A stretch of DNA of 6,177 bases. It comes from an uncultured Clostridium sp. GTDB lineage: Bacteria > Bacillota > Clostridia > TANB77 > CAG-465. The notes beneath the pieces were generated by a model. That model made no database searches, was not told the origin of the DNA, and saw only the letters and a program-made list of their open reading frames with translations. The stretch is from the NCBI GenBank assembly GCA_905204915.1, contig CAJLBR010000054.1, forward strand, positions 1 through 6,177, written 5' to 3'. A program made the position numbers and the translations under genes. Positions 1 to 5,217 of the stretch are shown here, one piece after another; positions within the stretch are counted from its first letter, which is position 1, and every line of letters begins with the position of its first letter.

Positions 1-2
1 CA

Positions 3-506
3 TTTGTAACCCAAAGAGAAGGAGTTCCATTTCCTGCGTTTTTAGAGGCAGTACTTATGATTTTATCTTTTGAAATATTAAGAGAGTGTGACTATAGAAC
101 ACCAAATGTAGCCGGAAATACGCTCTCAATCGTAGGAGCCTTAATACTAGGAGACGCTGCAGTTAGTGCTGGAATTGTATCTCCAATAATGATTATAGTA
201 ATTGCAATTACTATGATAGCAGGCTTAATGTTTAATGATATTAATATAGTAAATGCTTTAAGAAAGTGGAGGATAATTAATTTATTTTTTGCTAGTATAG
301 CAGGACTTCTAGGAGTGGGAATATCAATTTTGTTATTTATATCTAAATCTTGTTCTGTAACAAGCTTTACAAAGCCTTATACATATCCATTAGCACCATT
401 TAATTTTACAAGAATTGGTGAAATTCTTTTTTCAAGAAAAGATATATCAAAGGATACTAAAAGGCAAAAGATTCTGACAGACAATTTGGTAAAATATAGA
501 AAGTAG
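3..506 (+). CDS. Spore germination receptor subunit A (GerA/GerKA family), 3' part only
   Basis: This is the C-terminal 167 residues of a GerA-family subunit; the reading frame runs open to the left edge, so the ATG at 57 is internal and not the start. What shows it: the family signature REGVPFPAFLEA (fragment residues 5-16), then FEILRE, then a long hydrophobic stretch containing LGDAAVSAGIVSP, a second hydrophobic helix ending near ISILLFISK, and the conserved tail TKPYTYPLAPF followed by a basic, charged C-terminus. In the family, the A subunit has an N-terminal cytoplasmic domain (outside this window) and a membrane domain, and forms the receptor with B and C subunits in the spore inner membrane. 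The C and B genes follow directly, so this is the first or an early gene of the operon. The A-C-B order resembles gerK operons, but the paralogue and its germinant cannot be told from this fragment. Such operons are usually under sigma-G; the promoter is outside the window. Confidence 0.96.
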   Translation, partial: FVTQREGVPFPAFLEAVLMILSFEILRECDYRTPNVAGNTLSIVGALILGDAAVSAGIVSPIMIIVIAITMIAGLMFNDINIVNALRKWRIINLFFASIAGLLGVGISILLFISKSCSVTSFTKPYTYPLAPFNFTRIGEILFSRKDISKDTKRQKILTDNLVKYRK

Positions 507-514
507 AGATTAGT

Positions 515-1699
515 ATGAAATATAAAGTTATTTTTTTATTAATAATAGTAATTATGTTTAATGGAATTATAAATTCAAGAGAATTAAATGAGCTTGCAAT
601 AGTATCTGCAATGGGAATAGAATTAAATGAAAATGGTGAATATGTGCTAACAGCTCAAATTTTAAATCCTAAAAAAAGTGGAAATTCTTCATCTGGTGGA
701 GGATCTAGTGCAGATGGTGCTATAGTTACCGTGTATACAAATTCTTCTGAATCAGTGCAAAATGCTATAAGATATATGATAAAAGAATCTCCACAAAGAC
801 TTTATCTAGCCCATATGGAACTTTTGATATTATCTGATGAACTTGCTTCTAGTAAGGAAATAACAGATACTTTAGATTTTTTTATAAGAGATAATGAGGG
901 AAGTAGTAATTTTACTTTGGCTATTTCTAAAGATTGTAATCCAAGTGATGTTTTAAAAACTTTAACTCCATTAGAAACGGTGCCAACAGAAAATATAATA
1001 AATAGTATAGGGGCAGCAAGAAAATATCAAGGTATATCAGTAGATAAACTACTTATGGAACAGCTTGAAGTATTGCTATGTGATGGAAAGGAAATGGTGG
1101 TTACAAGTATAAGTTTGGATGGAGAGGAAGATGGGCTTCAAAAGGAAGAAGATCTTGCAACTACTAATGTAGATACAAAAATTGTTATAGATGATCTAGC
1201 CTATTTTAAAGGAAATAAACTAAAAGGATATATAGAGGGTGACGATAACATTATGTATAATTTACTTGCAAACAATTTACAAAATTCTGTTATCAACATT
1301 GGTGAAGAAAAAGATAGAATAGCTGCAGAAATAATAAAATCAGGTTGTAAAATGAAACCCAAAAGGGAAAATGGAGAATATATAATAGATATTGATATTA
1401 ATGTGAAATGCAATGTAACCGAACTTGGCGAAAATTTAAGTGCAAAAGATGATTTAGAAAAAATAAAAAAAGATATAAATAATGAAATAAAATCAAAAGT
1501 TAGTAAATTTATTTACAATACTCAAAATGTTTATGAATCTGATGTTATAGGATTAGAAAATGTATTTTACAAGCATTTAAATAAGGAATATAAATTAATA
1601 CAAAATGATTTTAATGAAAAATATTTTCAAAAAATAAAAACAAATGTAAATGTTAGTACAAAACTTCCAGATGAAGGAGGAATAGTAAAGCAATGGTAG
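515..1699 (+). CDS. Ger(x)C family spore germination protein (receptor subunit C) lacking the lipobox cysteine
   Basis: This 394-residue protein is a germinant receptor C subunit. Residues 4-16 are a hydrophobic signal or anchor segment, followed by SRELNELAIVSAMGIE (21-36), which matches the family consensus after the lipidated Cys. An N-terminal domain follows, with the recognisable LYLAHMELLILSDELA and DFFIRDNEG stretches. The C-terminal GerAC domain begins near IDDLAYFKGNKLKGYIEG and ends with KIKTNVNVSTKL. The family is normally a lipoprotein with a G-C-W-D-x-R-E-L-N type junction; here the junction reads FNGIINSRELN, so Ile18 replaces the Cys (codon ATT at 566-568). A Gly/Ser-rich loop lies at residues 55-66. 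The start is the ATG 8 nt after the GerA stop. Its Shine-Dalgarno is poor, which suggests translation coupled to GerA. The gene overlaps the next by 7 nt. Family assignment is firm; membrane attachment through the uncleaved N-terminal helix is inference. Confidence 0.95.
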   Translation: MKYKVIFLLIIVIMFNGIINSRELNELAIVSAMGIELNENGEYVLTAQILNPKKSGNSSSGGGSSADGAIVTVYTNSSESVQNAIRYMIKESPQRLYLAHMELLILSDELASSKEITDTLDFFIRDNEGSSNFTLAISKDCNPSDVLKTLTPLETVPTENIINSIGAARKYQGISVDKLLMEQLEVLLCDGKEMVVTSISLDGEEDGLQKEEDLATTNVDTKIVIDDLAYFKGNKLKGYIEGDDNIMYNLLANNLQNSVINIGEEKDRIAAEIIKSGCKMKPKRENGEYIIDIDINVKCNVTELGENLSAKDDLEKIKKDINNEIKSKVSKFIYNTQNVYESDVIGLENVFYKHLNKEYKLIQNDFNEKYFQKIKTNVNVSTKLPDEGGIVKQW

Positions 1700-2817
1700 A
1701 TGAAAATAATACAGAAAAAATATATAGTACTGGATTTGCAAGTCTAATAGCAAATCTTATATCTGCTGCCTTTTTTGGAATTGGTACATACAAAATATTT
1801 GCTGAGTGTAATAACGATGCTTACATCGCTGCAATAATTGGAATAATAGCTTCTATATTGCCACTTACCATGCTTATATTTATAAACAAGAATTCAAAGG
1901 GACTAGATATAATTGATTTAAATATTAATTTGCTTGGAAAGTTTTTCGGAAATATATTAAATATAGTATTAAATGTTACATACTTTTTTATAACTGTAGT
2001 GATATTTTATAATATAACAGAATTTTTATCTATATATTATTTACCAGACACATCTATAATTTATATTCAACTTATATTATTAGTAGTTATAACATTTGCT
2101 TCTGGTAAAAATATGGTTGTGATAAGTAAAATAAGCCAATTAGTTTTTATAATAAATATGATATTCTTTTTAACATGTCAGTTAGGAATATTTGAGGAAT
2201 TTAATTTAGAAAGAATATATCCTGTAATGCAAAATGGAATAAATCCAGTTGTAAAGGGAAGTCTTATGTATTTTTTACTAGCTGCATTCCCAATATTTTT
2301 AGTAACAATAATACCATCATATAAGTTAGAATATGATAAAAATAGTACAAAAAAAATATCAATATTTTATTTTTTAGCTCATTTGGTTTTATTAGTAATC
2401 ATATTTACTACAATACTAACATTAGGAAAAGAATTGATACTTATATATAGATATCCAGAATATTATGGACTTAAAACATTTTCTTTATTTAAAATATTAG
2501 AAAGGTTGGAAAATACCTTAAGTTTACAATTTATTTTTACGATGTTTATATTTATTGTTATGTGCTTTAAATTTATAACAATTAGTGTAGGAAAAATTGT
2601 AAAATTAAAAAATATAGATAAAATTTTTCCATATGTACTTTCAATATTGTTAGTGATTTTCGTAAATAAATTTTTTGAAAACTTAAACCAATCAAGAAGT
2701 ATAGCTTTAGATAGTTTCGACAAAATAGCAGGTGCAGGAATATTAATTCCGATGTTAATTACTACGGTAAAAATACTAATTGATAAGCAGGTAGAAAAGT
2801 CAAAAAAAACTAAATAA
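1693..2817 (+). CDS. GerB family spore germination permease (receptor subunit B)
   Basis: This 374-residue, very hydrophobic protein has about ten predicted membrane helices (roughly residues 13-33, 42-64, 83-108, 121-138, 146-166, 187-209, 223-246, 277-299, 311-327, 344-363). Its length and layout fit the GerB/endospore germination permeases of the APC superfamily, which are about 365-375 residues. Family-like landmarks are GIGTY in the first helix, NNDAYIAAIIG before the second, ERIYPVMQNGINPVVKG (about 173-189), and YYGLKTFSLFKILERLE (257-273) before helix 8. In the receptor, the B subunit is thought to bind the germinant. The ATG lies inside the end of the C gene (7-nt overlap), with GGAGG at 1676-1680 about 12 nt upstream, a long but usable spacing. 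It is the last gene of the operon: a strong terminator starts 19 nt after its stop codon. The germinant cannot be predicted from sequence alone. Confidence 0.94.
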   Translation: MVDENNTEKIYSTGFASLIANLISAAFFGIGTYKIFAECNNDAYIAAIIGIIASILPLTMLIFINKNSKGLDIIDLNINLLGKFFGNILNIVLNVTYFFITVVIFYNITEFLSIYYLPDTSIIYIQLILLVVITFASGKNMVVISKISQLVFIINMIFFLTCQLGIFEEFNLERIYPVMQNGINPVVKGSLMYFLLAAFPIFLVTIIPSYKLEYDKNSTKKISIFYFLAHLVLLVIIFTTILTLGKELILIYRYPEYYGLKTFSLFKILERLENTLSLQFIFTMFIFIVMCFKFITISVGKIVKLKNIDKIFPYVLSILLVIFVNKFFENLNQSRSIALDSFDKIAGAGILIPMLITTVKILIDKQVEKSKKTK

Positions 2818-2835
2818 TTTATTGTGTAATGAAAG

Positions 2836-2872
2836 GTTGTACCAAAGTTAAAAAATGGTACGACTTTTTTTT
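2836..2872 (+). terminator. Intrinsic terminator of the germination receptor operon
   Basis: Arms GTTGTACCA (2836-2844) and TGGTACGAC (2856-2864) pair over 9 bp with one G-U, around an 11-nt A-rich loop. Four more weak pairs can extend the base (2832-2835 with the first T's). Eight T's follow at 2865-2872. The opposite strand has no comparable T-run after the stem, so it acts for + strand transcripts. It lies 19 nt after the GerB stop and 10 nt before the next promoter, cleanly separating two transcription units. Confidence 0.92.
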
Positions 2873-2881
2873 ATCTTTTTC

Positions 2882-2910
2882 TTGACATTGGATTTTTACT
2901 AATATATAAT
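2882..2910 (+). promoter_or_regulatory. Perfect consensus sigma-A promoter for the 2936-4760 two-gene unit
   Basis: The -35 hexamer TTGACA is at 2882-2887 and the -10 hexamer TATAAT at 2905-2910, with a 17-nt spacer; both hexamers and the spacing are consensus. Transcription should start near 2916-2919. The leader would be only about 18-20 nt, with the AGGAGGG ribosome binding site (2921-2927) almost at the transcript's 5' end. This leaves no room for a riboswitch or attenuator. The sequence argues for constitutive vegetative expression rather than sporulation control. Confidence 0.9.
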
Positions 2911-2935
2911 TCTATAGTATAGGAGGGTTGAGAAA

Positions 2936-4075
2936 ATGCAAAGATTACAACTTAATCCTGAAGAAAAAATATCAAGGAAAGAATATTTAAAAAGAAAGAA
3001 AAAGCAACAAAAAAAAATAAACGAGTTTAACAAATCAAGAATAATTATTGGAACATGTATGGTCCTTTTAGGAATCTATGTATGTGTACAATTTTATATA
3101 TATAATAGAACTAATAATTTTAAATATGTAGAGGGAGAAAACGTAGATAAACAAGATGTGTATAACATGTATTACGTAACAGACGGCTATACTTATGATC
3201 CCGTTTACTCTTTAAGTCAAATTAGTTCAAATGGTTTTAATGATACATCCTTATACCAAAATGTTGGTATAACAGGAATATATTCAACAAATGATTACAT
3301 ATATGGTTTAAAAGAAAATGGACTTTATAGAATAAAAAAAGATACTAAAGAACTAGAAAATGTTATCGAAAAAGATGTTGAAAAGTATACTATTTATAAA
3401 GAAGAAATTTATGTTATATGTGGTGAAAACCAAGAATTAAAGAGATTTAATCCAGATACAAAAGAATTAGAGGATTTAAATCAAAATAGTATAGTAGAAA
3501 TTTTAGTAGATGATAACTACATTTTTGCTGTAAAGGATCTAAAAACTAAAAAGGTTTTATTAAGGATAAATAAAGATGGAAGTGACTTAAAAGAACTTGT
3601 TAATGATCAAAATGTATCTTATATCATACAAGATATGAATAGCATATATTACGTAAATAAAGCTGATGAAGATAAGATATATACTGTTAGCAAAGAGGGA
3701 ACAGATAATGAAAAATTAGCTGATATATGTAGTAATTCAGATAGTGGCGATTTGAAAGAGATTGATGGTTCAAAATATATGGTAGTAAATATGGGATATT
3801 TATACTATATAAATTCTAAAGAAAATGATAATTTATGGAAATTAAATTTAGCAACTAAAGATAATAGCAAAGAAATTTCCGTTCCAGTTGAAATTTTACA
3901 AAATGTAGATGGAACACTTTTCTATAAAATGAAAAACGAAATGGGAGTATATTTATATAATTTGGAATCTAAATTTATGTCTCAAGTTACAAAAAGAAAA
4001 GTAAAAGAATTTCGTGTTGGTGAAAAAATAGCAGAAGAAGATATAAAATATGATGGAAATATTTTAAAGAATTAA
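2936..4075 (+). CDS. Membrane-anchored predicted beta-propeller protein (DUF5050-like), function unknown
   Basis: This 379-residue protein has a lysine/arginine-rich N-terminal tail (1-35, with RKKKQQKK at 20-27), one membrane helix (about 36-56) and a large C-terminal domain expected outside the cell by the positive-inside rule. That domain shows repeated short beta-strand units with aromatic and charged turns: YIYGLKENGLYRIKKDTKELE, YVICGENQELKRFNPDTKELE, YIFAVKDL-KVLLRINKDGSDLKEL, IYYVNKADEDKIYTVSKEGTDNEKL, YLYYINSKENDNLWKLNLATKD and LFYKMKNEMGVYLYNLESK. Such repeats are typical of the DUF5050/YWTD-like propeller proteins of clostridia. No catalytic motif is visible. The start is well supported: ATG 8 nt after AGGAGGG (2921-2927). 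It has its own consensus promoter and sits 13 nt upstream of the DUF2344 gene, with no terminator between, so the two are probably co-transcribed. A role as a surface binding or scaffold protein is a guess; the family name rests on repeat pattern and architecture, not on a profile match. Confidence 0.75.
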   Translation: MQRLQLNPEEKISRKEYLKRKKKQQKKINEFNKSRIIIGTCMVLLGIYVCVQFYIYNRTNNFKYVEGENVDKQDVYNMYYVTDGYTYDPVYSLSQISSNGFNDTSLYQNVGITGIYSTNDYIYGLKENGLYRIKKDTKELENVIEKDVEKYTIYKEEIYVICGENQELKRFNPDTKELEDLNQNSIVEILVDDNYIFAVKDLKTKKVLLRINKDGSDLKELVNDQNVSYIIQDMNSIYYVNKADEDKIYTVSKEGTDNEKLADICSNSDSGDLKEIDGSKYMVVNMGYLYYINSKENDNLWKLNLATKDNSKEISVPVEILQNVDGTLFYKMKNEMGVYLYNLESKFMSQVTKRKVKEFRVGEKIAEEDIKYDGNILKN

Positions 4076-4078
4076 CTT

Positions 4079-4083
4079 GGAGG
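4079..4083 (+). promoter_or_regulatory. Ribosome binding site that fixes the DUF2344 start at 4089
   Basis: GGAGG lies 5 nt before the ATG at 4089. The in-frame TTG at 4077 overlaps this Shine-Dalgarno and has none of its own, since its upstream bases are AT-rich. The ATG is therefore the start. Confidence 0.85.
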
Positions 4084-4088
4084 TAACC

Positions 4089-4760
4089 ATGGAAAGAGTC
4101 AGAGTCATATATAGTAAATCAAAAAGCGCTATATTTTTAGATAGTAAGGATTTAGTTTGTGTATTTGAAAATTCATTAAAAAGAGCAGGAGTTCAGATTG
4201 GATATAAGGACGGTAAGCCAGATTTTATTTTGGCTTGTCCTTTACCAGTCGGAATTGAGAGCGTAAATGAATTTATTGATATTGTAATTAGTGAGAAATT
4301 GCCAATATCATTTTTCATAAAAGAACTAAATAATAACTTGCCAGCTGGTATAACATGCCTAGGTGCAGAATATATTGAAGATAATGCTAAAAGTATAGAT
4401 ATGAGTGTAGTAGCATCAGTGTACGTTATAAACTTTGTATATGATAATGATGATAGTATAAAATCAATGACTAAAAAGCAGATAGAAGACTATAAGAAAC
4501 AAAATATAAAAAAATTAGAAGAATATTTAAATCAAAGAAGTGTAATTATATCAAGAAAAGTGGAAAAAGAGATTGAAAAAATTGATATAAAAAATAACAT
4601 CAAAGATGTAAATATTTTAATAGATGATTCACTAGAAGTCACTGTTGATACTGGAATTAGAGGAAATGTAAATCCAAACGAAATAATGGATGGATTTGCT
4701 GAATATTCTGGAAAAAATATGGAGTTTAATGTAAAGAGAATAAGAATTTTATACAGATAA
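4089..4760 (+). CDS. Divergent DUF2344 / TIGR03936 family radical SAM-associated protein
   Basis: This 223-residue protein matches the DUF2344 (TIGR03936) family along its whole length. MERVRVIYSKSKSAIFLDSKDL corresponds to the family's opening, which usually reads like RLRF-K-G-LRFLSHLDL. FENSLKRAGVQIGYKDG (26-42), CPLPVGIESVNEFIDI (50-65) and LNNNLPAGI match the next blocks, and the C-terminus TGIRGNVNPNEIMDGF...VKRIRILYR matches the family's last block. The family is usually encoded beside a B12-binding-type radical SAM protein (TIGR03960) and near rng; its biochemical role is not established, though an RNA-related function has been suggested. Here neither partner is adjacent. Two usually conserved pieces are altered: the S-H-x-D stretch reads DSKD (18-21), and the F-N-P-x-P-K-I-S part after YSEG is shortened to KPDF (43-46). 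It begins 13 nt after the upstream propeller gene and is probably co-transcribed with it. Family assignment is by recognition and needs a profile search. Confidence 0.8.
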   Translation: MERVRVIYSKSKSAIFLDSKDLVCVFENSLKRAGVQIGYKDGKPDFILACPLPVGIESVNEFIDIVISEKLPISFFIKELNNNLPAGITCLGAEYIEDNAKSIDMSVVASVYVINFVYDNDDSIKSMTKKQIEDYKKQNIKKLEEYLNQRSVIISRKVEKEIEKIDIKNNIKDVNILIDDSLEVTVDTGIRGNVNPNEIMDGFAEYSGKNMEFNVKRIRILYR

Positions 4761-4761
4761 A

Positions 4762-4778
4762 TGTCGAAATTTGTAGAA
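4762..4778 (+). promoter_or_regulatory. Candidate tandem Spo0A boxes upstream of spoVG
   Basis: TGTCGAA (4762-4768) fits the Spo0A consensus TGNCGAA exactly. TGTAGAA (4772-4778) fits with one mismatch. The two are in the same orientation exactly 10 bp apart, the spacing at which Spo0A dimers bind paired boxes. They lie in non-coding DNA directly after the DUF2344 stop codon and end 45 bp before the spoVG -35. The assignment is motif-based inference; the motif is short. Confidence 0.35.
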
Positions 4779-4807
4779 TAGAAAAAATTGTAAAAAAATT
4801 AAACTAT

Positions 4808-4832
4808 TATTGTAAACAAACTATTGACAATA
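4808..4832 (+). repeat. Short inverted repeat plus direct repeat overlapping the spoVG -35
   Basis: TATTGT (4808-4813) and ACAATA (4827-4832) form a perfect 6-bp inverted repeat with a 13-nt loop, followed by seven T's (4833-4839). The right arm shares bases with the TTGACA -35. In the same stretch, AAACTATT is repeated directly at 4801-4808 and 4818-4825. It could be an operator or a weak terminator for the upstream unit; in such AT-rich DNA it could also be chance. Confidence 0.3.
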
Positions 4833-4852
4833 TTTTTTTATTATGTGATAAT
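4824..4852 (+). promoter_or_regulatory. Extended -10 sigma-A promoter of spoVG
   Basis: The -35 TTGACA (4824-4829) and -10 GATAAT (4847-4852) are separated by 17 nt. A TGN extended -10 element (TG at 4844-4845) precedes the -10. Transcription should begin near 4858-4860, giving a leader of about 26 nt. A TATAAT at 4852-4857 is 22 nt from the -35 and so less suitable. The promoter looks vegetative, unlike the sigma-H promoter known for B. subtilis spoVG. Confidence 0.82.
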
Positions 4853-4869
4853 ATAATTACTAGTAAGGG

Positions 4870-4878
4870 AAGGCGGTG
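4870..4878 (+). promoter_or_regulatory. Ribosome binding site that fixes the spoVG start at 4885
   Basis: AAGGCGGTG matches the anti-Shine-Dalgarno complement AAGGAGGTG at eight of nine bases and lies 6 nt before the ATG at 4885. The in-frame GTG at 4876 is part of this site, so it cannot be the true start. The resulting N-terminus MQITDVRVRK is the usual one for SpoVG. Confidence 0.88.
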
Positions 4879-4884
4879 TACAAT

Positions 4885-5139
4885 ATGCAAATTACAGATG
4901 TTAGAGTTAGAAAAGTAACTTCTCAAAACAGAATGAAAGCTATCGCTTCTATAACTATTGATGATGTATTCGTAATACATGATATCAAAGTTATCGAAAG
5001 TGATAAAGGTTTATTCATTGCTATGCCTAGTAAAAAAACTCCAAACGGAGATTTCAGAGATATAGCTCATCCAATAAACACTGAAACTAGAGAAATGTTA
5101 CAACAAAAAATTATCGAAAAGTACAATGAGGCTGAGTAA
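4885..5139 (+). CDS. spoVG: Septation regulator / RNA-binding protein SpoVG
   Basis: This 84-residue protein is a clear SpoVG: MQITDVRVRK at the N-terminus, MKAIASITIDDVFVIHDIKVIE (17-38), GLFIAMPSKKTPNGDFRDIAHPIN (42-65) and TETREMLQQKI near the end. It is somewhat shorter than the 97-residue B. subtilis protein because the variable C-terminal tail is short. SpoVG acts in spore cortex formation and asymmetric septation in Bacillus, and in several Firmicutes it binds RNA or DNA as a global regulator. Codons differ from the neighbours: all three Phe are TTC, three of four Asn are AAC and four of twelve Ile are ATC, as expected for a highly expressed gene. It has its own strong promoter and a good ribosome binding site. 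The usual neighbours (purR/yabJ in Bacillus, glmU) are absent; uvrC follows instead. Confidence 0.97.
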   Translation: MQITDVRVRKVTSQNRMKAIASITIDDVFVIHDIKVIESDKGLFIAMPSKKTPNGDFRDIAHPINTETREMLQQKIIEKYNEAE

Positions 5140-5166
5140 GTAATAAATAATTAATTAAGATAGTTA

Positions 5167-5194
5167 AGAGAGCTCGTCATGAGCTCTCTGTTTT
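5167..5194 (+). terminator. Probable weak intrinsic terminator or attenuator between spoVG and uvrC
   Basis: AGAGAGCTC (5167-5175) and GAGCTCTCT (5181-5189) form a perfect 9-bp stem with a 5-nt loop. The tail is G, four T's, then alternating A/T, a poor T-run. The stem is stable, but termination is probably incomplete. It lies 27 nt after the spoVG stop and 14 nt before the uvrC ribosome binding site. It could also protect the 3' end of the spoVG mRNA. Confidence 0.7.
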
Positions 5195-5203
5195 ATATAT
5201 ATT

Positions 5204-5213
5204 AGGAGGTGAT
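5204..5213 (+). promoter_or_regulatory. Full-consensus ribosome binding site of uvrC
   Basis: AGGAGGTGAT is an unbroken complement of the 3' end of 16S rRNA. It supports the GTG at 5218 as the start of uvrC, 8 nt after the GGAGG core. Such a strong site may offset the non-ATG start codon. Confidence 0.9.
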
Positions 5214-5217
5214 ATTT

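Noticed and set aside
1201..1413. Open frame of 70 codons on the minus strand
   Set aside because: It lies wholly inside the GerC gene, has no ribosome binding site or recognisable family, and mirrors the AT-rich codons of the + strand gene.
2716..2722. Exact Spo0A-box match (TTCGACA) on the opposite strand
   Set aside because: It encodes Phe-Asp within GerB, is single, and lies about 160 bp and one terminator upstream of the next promoter, so chance is the simpler explanation.
2463..2723. Open frame of 86 codons on the minus strand
   Set aside because: It lies inside the GerB gene, opposite membrane-helix codons, with no supporting signals; it is a shadow of the real gene.
4077..4088. TTG start for the DUF2344 gene
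   Set aside because: The TTG overlaps the GGAGG that serves the ATG at 4089 and has no Shine-Dalgarno of its own.
4761..4781. ATG directly after the DUF2344 stop codon
   Set aside because: It opens a frame of only six codons before TAG and has no ribosome binding site.
4876..4884. GTG start for spoVG
   Set aside because: The GTG is part of the AAGGCGGTG ribosome binding site; the ATG at 4885 gives the family's normal N-terminus.
5140..5217. Separate uvrC promoter
   Set aside because: TATATAT near 5195 resembles a -10, but no -35-like hexamer lies at a workable distance and the region is occupied by the hairpin.
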